A stretch of DNA of 64,000 nucleotides from Torymus aiolomorphi (taxonomy: Eukaryota > Arthropoda > Insecta > Hymenoptera > Torymidae): contig CM070875.1 in assembly GCA_036365515.1 (NCBI GenBank), forward strand, positions 88,430,128 through 88,494,127. The letters run 5' to 3'. The notes under the pieces were generated by a model. It was not told the origin of the DNA. It saw nothing but the letters and a program-made list of their open reading frames with translations, and made no database searches. The position numbers and the translations under genes are program-made. Shown one piece after another: positions 11,164 through 21,707 of this stretch (the stretch's first letter is position 1; every line of letters begins with the position of its first letter).

Positions 11164-12330
11164 TTAATCTAATATTTCTTTCCAAACAATATTTGTGATT
11201 TGATTTTTATTTTCTGTTTCATTTTGTATGTATATATTATTTGGGTTTTTACATCTTGAAAGAGCAACGTATAATTGACCATGAGAGAATAAAGATTTTT
11301 TTAAAAATAATCCCATGTTATCGAAACTTTGACCTTGAGATTTATTAATAGTTATAGCAAAAGCTAATACAATAGAAAATTGTTTCCTATATAAGATAAA
11401 CGGCAATGTAGACGATTCACAAGTATTAAGTATTGTACGGGGAATAAAAAATTGTTTTCCTTTATTTTCTCCTGTAATGATTTCAGCTTTTATATTATAT
11501 TTATATAATCCTATTATTTTGAGTCGGGTTTCATTACATAATCCATCACTTACTCGAATATTTCGAATTAACATTACTATTGAATTTATTTTTAATTTCA
11601 ATTCATGTTGAGGTAAACCTTCACGTATGTTATTTAACATTTCTATTTGGATAATTTAGATGAATATTTTCATCTGTTTGATCGACTCCTTTATGTGTTA
11701 TGTGTTGCATAGTCTATACTATAATATGTTATAGCTTCATGATTAATTAAGTTTAATATTTTATTATTTAATATATTTACTTCTTCATTATGTGAAGTTA
11801 ATATAACATTTTTTGAAAAATCATAATTATTGTTAACATTTTTATAAATTACATGACAAACATCATTTGATTTCCATTCATTAGGAATAATAAATTGATC
11901 TATTTTTCCTTCTCCTATATTTAATAAAAATGATGCAAATTCTTTATTTTTAGTACGTATATTTATTTTTAATTTAAAAATATTAAATAAAGGCCAAACA
12001 TATGAATGTTTAATGGATTCTTCTATAATTCTATTTCTAAATCTATTTTTTACTACTGGAAGAATTTATATAAAATCTCCACCTAAAATAAATAATTTTC
12101 TCCCAAAGGGATTATTATTATAACATACATCTTTTAAAGTTTTATCTACGATTTCCAAAGCTTTTTTAGGTATCATTGAAGCTTCGTCCCAGATAATAAC
12201 TTCAGCTTCTCTTAATTTTTTTTTATCTCAATAAAAGGAAAAAACGTTCAGTGTTTTTCGGTGATACTACATATAATCTACCAATAACTTTATTTATTCG
12301 CTGTTCTGCACGTTTTAACCACTTTTTTTT
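11164..12330 (-). pseudogene. Helitron helicase remnant, copy 2, with an internal deletion removing Walker A
   Basis: The clean part (11164-11640) is the helicase C-terminus with TINKSQGQSFD and GQLYVALSRC, matching copy 1. From 11640 to about 12230 the minus strand gives broken helicase pieces, including the Walker B region VIIWDEASMIPKKA near 12190. Just upstream the sequence jumps to a segment matching copy 1 near 1110-1160. Comparison with copy 1 shows about 700 bp missing, including the whole Walker A region. Helicase activity is therefore impossible from this copy. Confidence 0.85.
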
Positions 12331-12333
12331 TAA

Positions 12334-12570
12334 TTAGAAAAAATATAATATTCTGGTATGTTTACATATTTTATTTTTTTTTGTAAAATCATCATTTTTA
12401 TTTAATGTAAACCATGCTGTTAATGTAGTTTCCCATTTATTTAATGCACTTAGTACATTGTTTTCATCAAAAATAATCTTCTGTTGATTTTCTGTATGAA
12501 TAGATAAACTTATAACTGTATGACTTCTACCACACAACGGAAATTGTTGTAATCGCCATGCAGCTTCCAT
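12334..12570 (-). pseudogene. Helitron Rep-helicase linker fragment, copy 2
   Basis: Begins MEAAWRLQQFPLCGRSHTVI and continues with SIHTENQQK, nearly identical in order to copy 1 at 832-930. In intact Helitrons this segment lies between the Rep nuclease and the helicase. Here it is offset from the upstream Rep frame by a small frameshift near 12575 and ends at the internal deletion. It is a fragment of the same broken gene rather than a separate gene. Confidence 0.8.
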
Positions 12571-12575
12571 TGGAC

Positions 12576-13740
12576 TTAAATATCTACCGTCAATGTATTG
12601 AGTAATTTCACCATAAACTTCATCATTCTTTTCATGTTCTGCATCATTTTTTTTATTTCACAGTAAGCCTTATCTCCACCTTTATGAACGTAATCAAAAA
12701 TATATTTTATACTTTGTACTGAAGCACAATATTCAATATTTATATAACAATTATATTTTGTTAATAAAAAACTGTTATAAGGCACTACCATAGAATTATC
12801 TACTGGAAAAATGTTATTACTTTTTTTTAAATGATATATATGGTTATCTGAAATATTATTTCTACGTTTGTATTCAGGATATTTATCTTCTTTTAATATT
12901 GTACTATCACGAAATGGTTTTGGAAACTTTTTTTTACATAAATGTTTGTCATTATTAAAACAAGGAGATTTTTCTGTATGTGGTCTATGTAACATATGTT
13001 TGATTACTAATTTTTGTAATTTTAAATTTTTCGATGGTATTTCAGCTGAAATATGCTTATCGAGTGCATTTGAAGAGTATAATTTATGGTTGGGATGCAA
13101 TGTTACAATAACATGTGCATGTGGTAAACCCCTTTTTTGAAATTCTATAGAATATACGTAAGATGAAACAGGACCAAAAATATTTTTTTTTGTTATATCA
13201 TTTAATAACATTTTGAATTTTGCATAAAATAAACGAACTGTTATATTAGGAATATCATTGGGTGTTGTTTGTTCTGGAAAATTCTGTAAAACTTCTTTAA
13301 GCTCTTTCCATTTTGGATTACATATCATAGTTATAAATAGGTCAGGTTTTCCAACATTTCTCATGATTGCCATTGCGTCCTGATAATATTGTTGCATATA
13401 TCTTGGACTTCCAATATATGTGGATGGTAAGCTAAATAAGTTTCCTATTCTTTCTGATTTTTCAAAATTCGTTGAATTATTTGATGCACTATATTTTACA
13501 TGATCAAGCAAACCCTGATAACATTCTTTTCGTAATTCTTTTTGATGGTTTCTAAAATAATTCATTCTATTATTTTCAACCATAATATAAGCATGTAAGA
13601 AGTTTGTTGCGTTAATCTTCCAGCGAACAATAAAGGGTTAAATTTTATTTCATCAGGTCTATAGGATAATCGGTATAAATAATGTTGGAGAGTCGTTAAT
13701 TGGTCGTGGAAAACTGTTAATAGTATATAAGTTATATATT
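12576..13740 (-). pseudogene. Helitron Rep (HUH endonuclease) domain, copy 2
   Basis: The minus-strand ORF from 13583 carries the Rep hallmarks. The HUH metal-binding motif appears as GLPHAHVIVTL (near 13130), and the catalytic-tyrosine segment as IKYIFDYVHKGGDKAYCE (near 12710), with two tyrosines as in Helitron Rep. This enzyme nicks and rejoins single-stranded ends in rolling-circle transposition. Similarity continues upstream of 13583 in another frame to about 13740 (DQLTTLQHYLYR, FNPLLFAGRLTQQ), so a frameshift near 13600 breaks the N-terminus. A second shift joins the linker at 12575. The catalytic residues themselves look intact, but the gene is dead as a whole. Confidence 0.88.
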
Positions 13741-13869
13741 ATACTGATAAAAATTTTTATGAACAATAGAATTGTTTTTAACTACACATTTATATCTTTC
13801 TAAAAAACAATTCCAAAAGAATTGCTTCTAAAAATGTTTCTAATAGGAAAAGTCATGTAAAGCTGTTGT

Positions 13870-14132
13870 TTAAGAGACATTCAGGGGGGGCGAGGAGGGG
13901 GTGAGGGGGGAGTCTAATAGAATAATAAGTCACGAAATAACGTAAAAAATGACGGAATTTTACGTTATTTTGAGGAGGGGGTGAGGAGAGGGTGATGAGG
14001 GGTCGAGGGAGGGCTACGTGGTAACACTCCTCTATATAATATAGGTATATATATATATATAATATAGGAAGATATATATATATATATATATACCAGGGGG
14101 TACCACCCTACTCGCTCCGCTCGTTAACCCCC
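13870..14132 (-). repeat. G-rich block, TA microsatellite and GC-rich hairpin motif (minus orientation)
   Basis: From right to left on the minus strand: GGGGGTTAACGAGCGGAGCG from 14132, a GGTGGTACCCCC hairpin, CTGG at 14096-14093 followed by T, a TA microsatellite, then a block with AAATAACGTAAA and CCCCCTCACCCCC phrases. The same order occurs on plus at 3515-3840. Either two elements of one family inserted into one repeat type, or motif, TA run and C-rich block are parts of a single element. Confidence 0.5.
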
Positions 14133-14265
14133 AATTAGAATTTAGAAAATATATTTAATTTAATCCAGAGTGTAATATATTAAATTTAATATAGGCTTCT
14201 ATTTTTCCAAAAAAATATCATTTTTCAATTAAGCATGTACTTTTACAAGTAGTCTATAATACCTA

Positions 14266-14660
14266 AGGAATAGTATACTACGCATCTTCGGAGGAAAAAA
14301 CTTACCAACCTTTCTCCCGTGATGCGTATACTATTTTTCACTATACACTAGCCGAAAGTGCCACTTTCGCTCCCGGCTCAAAAACGCGAATGAGGTATTT
14401 TCGGCCCGTGTATGGTGAAAAATTGTGTACGCAACTCGGGGATAAAGAGGGCCACCTCAGAGCACTTGTTTTCCACCCTCGCCTTCTCGCCTTCGGATCG
14501 GGTGGCAATTTACACGTGCTCTGGACTGGCCAAATCTTTACCTCCCTAGTTGGATAATATACTATTATATACTATTTCAACATCCATGTGCCGAAAATAC
14601 CACATTCGCATCTTTGAGCTGGGGGTGAAAGTAGTAGTCCCGGTTATGATATGGTGAAAA
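14266..14660. repeat. GC-rich segment with a hairpin and partial internal duplication
   Basis: AATAGTATACTACGCATC near 14269 is mirrored by GATGCGTATACTATT near 14320, forming a hairpin. A GCCGAAAGTGCCACTTTCG-type phrase near 14350 recurs in altered form near 14595. The segment is richer in GC than its surroundings but has no long open frame. It probably belongs to an unidentified repeat. Confidence 0.35.
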
Positions 14661-14669
14661 TAGTTTTTC

Positions 14670-15780
14670 GGTCTCTGCCTCTACGTCTCTTTCTACATCT
14701 CCGTCTCTACGCCTCTGCCTCTACATCTGTGTCTCTAATCTCTGTCTCTACACAGAGAGAAAACTTGAATAAATATAACCTTATATTAATCCGCCAAGGT
14801 TAGTGCATGTAACCAATCGCCAATGCCGGACTCGTAGGCCGTTTTTGCCTGAGTCCTCCGTAAACGTAAACATCGCAGTCGCATGCTTTTTGAGGTTAGA
14901 AAATACAAACATAATTAGCAAGCAAATAAATATGCTTTACATAGTTTATATATGATTTACATAAGTTAATTATAATTGTAATACGTTTTTCTATAATAAT
15001 TTAGCTAAACGAAATCAATTATTAAGAATTGGTGAACGTGGAAAAAATCTTTACTGTTGACTCTCAGGCAGAAAGTACCAGAGACTCCAGTAATGCTAGC
15101 TTTATGCCTACTACCCAAGTTACTCAGGCCGTTTTGGCCTACGTCTCCAGTTAACGATACTTAACTTTTCTCTCCGTGTACGTCTCTGTCTCTACGTCTC
15201 TGTTTCTACGTCTCGCTCACTATGTCTCTGTCTCTCCGACTCTGTATCTATGTGTCTGTTTCTATGTCTCTGTCTCTACACCTCCTCGTCTACGTGTCTG
15301 TCTCTACGTCTCTATCTCTACGTTTCTGTCTCTAATCTCTCTCTCTCTCTGCGTATCTCCCTCTACATTTCTGTCTCTAATCCCTGTATCTACGTCTCTG
15401 TCTCGAGTTTTCGTTCTCTACGTCTGTCTCTATATCTCTACCTCTACGTTTCCGTCTCTACTTTTTCGTCTCTACGTCCCTTTCTCTACGGCTCTATTTC
15501 TACGTTTTTGTTTCTACATCTGTCTCCACATCTCTGCCTTTACGCCTCCGTGTCTACGAGTCTGTCCTTTCGTCTCTGTCTCTACATTCCTGTTTCTGCG
15601 TTTCTGTCTCTAATCCCCCCTCTCCCTCTCTCTCACTCTCTCTCCCTCTCCCTCTCCCCCTCCCTCTCCACCCCCATCCCCTCTGCCTCTTCCTACACCA
15701 CTCCCTCCCTTCCCCCCTGCCCCCTCCATCCTCTCTTCCCCTCTCCACTCCTCCCTCTCTATGTCCCTCTCTCCCCCCTC

Positions 15781-15843
<63 letters not shown>

Positions 15844-15960
15844 CTTTGTCTCTAATCTCTGTCTCTACGTTTCTATATCTACTACTATGTCTGTACATGT
15901 CTGTCTACTGCTCTCTCTCTCTACACGTCTGTTTCCCCAACTTCATTATTTCTCACATAT
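14670..15960. repeat. Degenerate TCTCTGTCTCTACG minisatellite with an embedded (TG)n tract
   Basis: Pyrimidine-rich units like CTCTGTCTCTACGT fill 14670-14760 and 15170-15960. Between them lies ordinary AT-rich DNA carrying two diverged copies of a GGCCGTTTT-containing phrase (near 14838 and 15129). (TG)n runs at about 15781-15839. The overlapping open frames at 15176-15973 on both strands are low-complexity artefacts. Confidence 0.85.
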
Positions 15961-15979
15961 AACACCTATGTAAAATAAA

Positions 15980-16480
15980 ATTAAAAACGCATTGCCCCTA
16001 CAACGGTACCTCAATGGTAGTAAGAAAATCTGTTGTTATTGCCCTCATAATATTATAACCCGATAATATTATAATGAGCGCAGTAGGTCGTCAACAATAA
16101 GGGGGCGCAAAATAATTGTTCAAATTCTAAGTTATGGTTTGTCGTCCGTTTGGTGTATGTTATAATGATATTCCATTTGGTGATCATATTAGGAGATGAT
16201 TGTGGGCACATTCTTCCATCTATGAAATGTGTTCGCAAAAGTATAATTGAAGAAAGTAAAATAAAATTTAAATCTCAACGCCCCTATAACAATACCTGAA
16301 TGGTGGTTGCTTTTGCGATAGAGGGGATGATGGAGGGGACGGTGGAGGGGAAGGTGGAGGGGAAGGTAGAGGGGCGTTGTATGGAGAAGTGGTGAGGACG
16401 ACGGAAGGGCCAGTGAAGGGTGGTTGAGGGGATGGTGGAGGGGGCTGTTGCAGGGTGTAGAGGGGCGGTAGAGAGGCTGA
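15980..16480. repeat. Diverged 290-bp duplication and a G-rich minisatellite
   Basis: A GCCCCTACAACGGTACC-type phrase near 15993 recurs near 16281 as GCCCCTATAACAATACC. From about 16320 to 16460 the sequence is a run of GGTGGAGGGGA-type units. The minus-strand open frame over it (16268-16591) is proline-rich low complexity, not a gene. Confidence 0.5.
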
Positions 16481-16589
16481 GATTGAAAAATAACGTGAAT
16501 TTTGAACTAATTTAACTTTAAAAAGTGGATATGATGGAGGAGTAGCTAATATGTAAAAAATTATAGTTGACGAAAAAACAGTTTTTTCC

Positions 16590-17112
16590 ACGCTACTTCA
16601 CCCTGAAGGTACTGTTAATGGACGCGTTGAATTTTAATTTAAAGTGGCATCCTTCGACAATAGCCCTACATAAACATTTCTCCTGTTAGAAAAATTTTTA
16701 GAAGGATACAAATATATAGTCGGAAGAAATTCTTTTGGAAAAACTTTTAGAAGGATACAAATGTACAGTCAGAAACAATCCGTTGGAAACATTTTTAGGA
16801 GAATATAAATGTATAATCAGAATGTATTGAGGAGTAGAGGAATTGTATATTACAATATATAATTGTAATATAAAAATACATTTTAATAATTCAAATAATA
16901 TTCATTCATTTGGAAACAATTCAAGTAAATTAACTTTATTATTAAGTGGCAATTATGGTTCAGATCATTACGATATTATGTAAAATATATTATTGGGAAA
17001 CAAAAAAATTGTCGTTGAAACTTAAAAACAGTATTCTCTATGCCACATCACGCAAGAGGTACCGTTAATAGGCGCGTAGGATTTATATTTCAAGTGGTAC
17101 CCTTCGCCAGTA
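16590..17112 (+). repeat. Dispersed 80-bp conserved repeat, copies 2 and 3, with GGATACAAAT-type subrepeats
   Basis: Copy 2 lies at about 16590-16672 (AAGGTACTGTTAATGGACGCG) and copy 3 at about 17040-17112 (AGGTACCGTTAATAGGCGCG). Between them TTTAGAAGGATACAAAT-type phrases occur near 16696 and 16745, with a relative near 10225 beside copy 1. The pattern suggests dispersed copies of one larger repeat whose conserved part is the GC-richer block. Confidence 0.6.
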
Positions 17113-17169
17113 GTACTACAATTGCTTTCTGAAAACTTTGGAAAAACTTTTAGAAGAATATAATGTAAC

Positions 17170-17578
17170 GCGTGCGCGAGTTAGGTAATTCGAGATTCGA
17201 ATTACCCGCGCCGAGCAGGCATGCTCACTGGGGGCGCGAGCGCGCGAGCATCTCGACCGGATTAAAACGGTCTCGCGACGCGTAATATGCCCGTCGCGTA
17301 CCCGCGAAGCTTCTACAACTTTATGCGAGTCACGGCAGCCATCTTCGTGTATGCTATCGAGCGAGCCAGATCGTGTCACCTCTTTTCCAAGTTGAATCGT
17401 GTCCGCGCCGTAAATAGATATACATATCGTGTGGGGAATGTGGAGGCGCCGACCCGTGTGCACATGAGAGTGAGAGCGAGAGAGAGATCCCGCGCCGCGT
17501 ATGCAACGAGCAACAAGCGAGACAGCGAGACAGCGAGAGAGGAGCCGGCAGCCTGCCCGCCTGCCGATCCGAACCAGC

Positions 17579-17637
<59 letters not shown>

Positions 17638-17705
17638 GGCAGGTACTGTGCGAGCAACAAAGAGCGAGAGAGAGTCGAGTGCACCGGCTGCTCCTTCTAC
17701 ACGTA
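17170..17705 (+). promoter_or_regulatory. CpG- and GA-rich promoter-like block ending in a strong splice donor
   Basis: The block is rich in CG dinucleotides (GCGCGAGCGCGCGAGC near 17233) and contains a (GA)n run at about 17583-17635. It ends at CTACAC|GTAAGT near 17702, a strong 5' splice-site match. GAGA tracts plus CpG density before a GTAAGT donor is the usual appearance of an insect promoter with a first, perhaps non-coding exon. An open frame crosses it (17287-17706) but is biased Arg/Glu low complexity. No downstream plus-strand exon is evident, so this may be a displaced host promoter fragment. Inference from composition only. Confidence 0.3.
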
Positions 17706-18386
17706 AGTTTTCGGCTCTCATCTCTCGCGCTTATTGTAAAGGCTTGCACGGAAATCGCCCCGTGCAAGCTCTCTGTGCCATGTACGTGCGGGGGCGTGTC
17801 AGCCCGCCGTACTTTAATACCGCGCGCGAGAACAGCAGCTTCGCCGCGCGCCATAACATTCGCTTGTTTGAATTGTAACCGCTCGCGCGCGAACTAACTC
17901 ATTATTTTAATCAGCACGCGCGTTGTGCTGGTATATATTTGTGTTGTTAATATACTGTGATATCTCGTTACTCGTCGCATTGTTCATTACAACCCGTCCT
18001 TATCCCGGATACCGCCGCGGCCGCCTCCGCGGGAAAACGACTCCGCCGGTCGTTTTCATATCTAAGCATAGCGGCAGCGCGCTTTACTCTTCGAGAGCGC
18101 GCTTTTCACTCAGCGATCCAATAAGTTGAAAAGCGAAGTTCCCGTGCGATCTTCGCGTTGTTTTCCGGATTGTAGGGTCAGATGCCCAAGCAAGTCATTT
18201 TAGTCTGACACCGGCGGCACCATGTTCTAGGGTATCTGGTCTGTGGCTTTTTGGGATTATCCCCCACTAGCCATCCCATTACAACTGACGCCACAACGTT
18301 TTAAGAGTAGAGAAGGATCCGCGGCGCGTACGTAATTTGCGGCGAAGCTTGGCGTGATGAAGCTCAGCAGCGTAGTTGAGCGTAAG
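17706..18386. other. GC-moderate non-coding region flanking the gypsy element
   Basis: It lies just past the truncated integrase end, where a 3' LTR would be expected for the minus-strand element. I could not find a matching 5' LTR to prove it. The stretch near 18170-18290 contains a GGGATTATCCCCCACTAG phrase. No gene is supported. Confidence 0.25.
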
Positions 18387-19677
18387 CTACAAAGCAAGGC
18401 TCTTCGTGCCGTAGCTCGTAGGGATGTGTGTGCGTGTGTGTGACACAGTCGTGCTGTTGCAAGAGTGCAGGAAGTCTTCCACGGCATGGTTCTTAAACTC
18501 TGTACCGTTGTCAGACAAGAAGACTTCCGGGCAACCGAATCGAAGAAAGATCTTCTGATTTAGTTCCGCTATCACCGTCTTGGCGTTGGCCTTACGTATG
18601 GGAGATGCCTCTACCCACCTGGTGCAAAGGTCTTGGAACACCAGGATGTACTCGCAGCCTTTGGAGCTTCGAGGCAACGGTCCGATGATGTCTCCAGCCA
18701 CGACTTGCCAGGGTTTGTCGATGACTCGGCGCCCCATAAGGCCGGCTGGAGCCCTTTGTTCCTCCTTGAAGCGCTGGCACGTCTCGCAGTTTCGCACGTA
18801 CTCATGCGTTTCCGCATAGTAGCGCGGCCAGTAGTAGCGCAGCGCGACTCTGGCGAACGTCTTCTCTCTGTCGAGATGTCCAGCGGTGGCGTCGTCGTGA
18901 CATTCCTGCAACACCTCGCGACGATACTCTTCTGGCACCACCAGTTTCCAGGCGTCGTCATCGTCGCCGAGGGTTGAGTCTATCTCTGAGTTGGGACGAT
19001 ACCGAAAGAGACTGCCTGCTATGAGTTTGTAGGTAGGGTAGTCATTAGGCTGCTCTTTGACCTTGGCGCACCACTCCTGGTACCACGTGTCCTCGGTGTC
19101 GGTGAACCACGACACCGCAGCCACTTCTAGCCCGTCCTCATCCTCATACATACGAGAGAGGGCGTCTGCCACGTGGTTCAAGGTGCCTTTGCGGTGTTCA
19201 ACGGTGAACTTGAGTCCTTGCAGCTCCAATGCCCAACGAACCAACCTGCTCGTTAGGTTTTTCAGTTGGCAGAGCCATTGCAAGCTGCTGTGGTCTGTCA
19301 CTAACTTAAACTCGTAGCACTCGATGTATGGGCGAAACTTTTGGATGACCCATACTACCACGAGGCACACCCGCTCGGTAATGCTGTAGTTACGCTCCGC
19401 CGATGTTAGCACACCGCTCGCAAACTCGATCACCCTCTCCTGCCCTTCTAACTCTTGGAGTAGCACTGCGCCTAGGCCCACGTCACTCACATCCGTCTGA
19501 ACGATGTATAACCCCTCAGGATGGGGTCGGTGCAGCACCGGAGCGGTCATCACCATCGCCTTCAGCAGATCGATAGCGTGCTGCTGCTCCTCGAGCCACT
19601 CATACTTCTAGTTTATCTTAGTCAGATTCGTGAGCGGCTTAGCGATGGTAGCGTAGTTCAGGATGAACTTCCGATAT
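18387..19677 (-). pseudogene. Ty3/gypsy RNase H and integrase, truncated and with a nonsense codon
   Basis: From 19556 the frame gives RNase H (QTDVSDVGLGAVLLQE, then TERVCLVVVWVIQKFRPYI and VTDHSSLQWL) and an integrase. The integrase shows an H-H-C-C zinc site (HDDATAGH, then CETCQRF), the first catalytic Asp in AGDIIGPLPR and the second in LSDNGTEFKN. The protein then departs into unrelated sequence and ends, so the third catalytic residue (Glu) and the C-terminal domain are lost. Between 19557 and 19677 the frame continues in gypsy-like sequence interrupted by a TAG near 19608. A TGA at about 19677 separates it from the RT. The element lies on the minus strand downstream of the RT part, in normal gypsy order. 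Confidence 0.9.
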
Positions 19678-21191
19678 CACGAGGTGGTGCCTAGGAACTT
19701 CCGCAGTGCCTTCAGGTTCTGGGGCACCGGGTAGTTCCTGATTGGTTCGATCTTGGCCGGGTTAGGCCTCGTGCCGTCCCGGTTAACTAAGAAACCCAGG
19801 TATGCTACCTCTGGCTTGCAGAGAACGCACTTATCTGCATTAAGCGTCAATCTAGCGGCTGCCGGCCGTTCTAGCACCATTCGGAGGCACTCCTTATGCT
19901 TCTCCACTGACTCGGCGACAATTATAATGTCGTCGAGGTAGGCATAGACGTACCGCTCTAGCTTGGGTCCGAGTACCTGGTCTATGAGCCGCTGGAAGGT
20001 GGCGGACGCGTTCGTAAGCCCATACGGCATCCGCCGGAATTGGTATAGCCCCATCCCGGGGACCGTAAAGGCTGTTATAGACCGCGCTTCCGCCGCCAGG
20101 GGTATCTGGTGGTATGCACTCCTAAGGTGGAGCGTGGAGATGAACTTCGCCTTCCTCAATTTCCGCAGAATATCCTGCATATTCGGTAGGGGGCAGGCGT
20201 CTGGTTCCGTGACTGCGTTCACCTTGCGCAGGTCTTCACAGAACCGCCGTGTTCCGTCACTCTTCCGGATCATCACGATGGGGCTCGACCAACCGCTTTG
20301 AGAGGGCTCGATCACGCCTTCTTCGAGCATCTCCTTTACTTGGCAGTGCATCTCTTCTTGCACCTTATCCGAGACTGGATAGTGCTTCTGCTTGATTGGT
20401 CGAGTGTCCCGCAGAATGATCTCATGCTCCACGCCCTTTACGCATCCGAAGCCTGGCAGAAGCTTGCTCAGGATGGCGTCTACCATTACCTTCAGCTCCG
20501 CCAGCTGAAGTTCCGTAGCGTTCTCGAGCCCGATAGCAGACACTGCGCTCGGATCGGTCGTCAAGCTGGCTACTTCCAGCTCGACATAGGCTTCTGAGTC
20601 CTTACAGAAGAGCGTATCCGTATCCGGGTCAAGTAGAGCCCTGAACGCACGTACAAAGTTGACCCCTAAGTAGCAGTCTGCATCGAGCTGGGGCATAATG
20701 GCGACTCTAATTTCGCGAGTAAGCCCCCCCACGGTGAGTGGTAGAAACACGTGACCTAACAAGGGGCTGCGACTACCATCCGCAAGCCTTACGCCTTGTT
20801 TCTCGGACGCTACGAAATTTTTCCCGAGTGCCGTGGCCAGTTGGAGCCCGACGGCGCCCATCACCGTGGTGAATGCTCCCGGATCCAACAACGCTCGGAG
20901 GTTGAACTCACTCACCTCAATTCGAACCCACCAGCGCGTCTCTGCGTTGGTTGGTCGGCCAACGGACGCTTCTCCTCGGTAGGGAGGTGGGTGAGCATCT
21001 GACTCCTCGGAAGCCGGGCGAAGGTTGCACGCGGCCGCAGTATCCTCGCACACTGGAGTCGTGTTCGGACTCGGCACTTGGAGTGCCGCCGGGGTTGGCT
21101 CAAGTGGATCTACTACCACTGCTCGAGCTCCCCGGAGACTTGGGACGGGGGCGATTTCCTCTAATCGCCCCCCTTCCCATTTCCCGAACAA
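19678..21191 (-). pseudogene. Ty3/gypsy protease and reverse transcriptase
   Basis: An aspartic protease comes first: its active-site motif reads ALLDPGAFTTVMG, where retropepsins have Asp-Ser/Thr-Gly, so Pro replaces the residue after Asp. The RT follows with PIVMIRKSDGTRRFCEDLRK, STLHLRSAYHQIPL, the FRRMPYGLTNA segment, and the catalytic YAYLDDIIIVAE. It ends at GTTS before a TGA where gypsy elements usually have Trp. The frame of 504 codons is otherwise open, so the copy is fairly young, but the altered protease and flanking nonsense codons argue against activity. GC content is clearly higher than in the surrounding AT-rich DNA. Confidence 0.93.
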
Positions 21192-21707
21192 TTAGGGCAA
21201 TACCTTGCTATGTAACCGATCTTGCCGCATGAGTAACAACTCAGCGGCAGCTTCGGCTCCTCTGGGATTCGACCCCCGGGATTGGCAGGCGACGTGGAGC
21301 CCCCCCCCCGAACTCGCGTCCTTGCCGGCCGGAGTGGGCGCCGGGGGCCTCTGTGCCTCCGTTCGCTCAGGCGGCTGATGGCCACGCCCTCTACGCAGGC
21401 CACCAGGCGCATGCCTCAATGGGGGCTATGCTCGAGGGCCTGCCAGCTCGCCAAGGCTCTGCTTTAGCACCCGCCGAAGCATGTCCTCCAAAGCCTCCCA
21501 TTTGTGCTCTGTCACGCCGACTGCAGTAGCTACTTTGCCCTCCTTGGCGTCTGCCTTGGGCTTCCTCTGCGGATCGGCTTTAGGGGGCGGCTTATAAGCC
21601 ATCTCCGGCAGTAACGTCGTCGCTGACTGTGGAGGGGGCCTATAAGTTCTGGACTTTTCCAGAATCGGCTCCGCCTCCACCGCCAGCTCTAATAGACCCT
21701 CCATCAA
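21192..21707 (-). pseudogene. Ty3/gypsy gag C-terminus with a defective zinc knuckle
   Basis: Two overlapping minus-strand frames make up a gag tail: 21426-21707 (Lys/Pro-rich, ending in KWEALEDMLRRVLKQSLGEL) and, after a frameshift, 21161-21419. The second contains CYSCGKIGYIARYC, a CCHC nucleocapsid motif in which Tyr replaces His. Zinc knuckles bind the packaged RNA. The frame runs straight into unrelated transposase sequence at about 21708, so the gag N-terminus and 5' LTR are missing. The junction marks either insertion of a 5'-truncated element into the transposase gene or a later deletion. Confidence 0.8.

Noticed and set aside
15176..15973. Long open frames on both strands
   Set aside because: They are translations of the TCTCTGTCTCTACG minisatellite and the (TG)n tract.
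17116..17854. Minus-strand Ser/Leu-rich ORFs
   Set aside because: They arise from the (GA)n tract and CpG-rich composition; no conserved domain.
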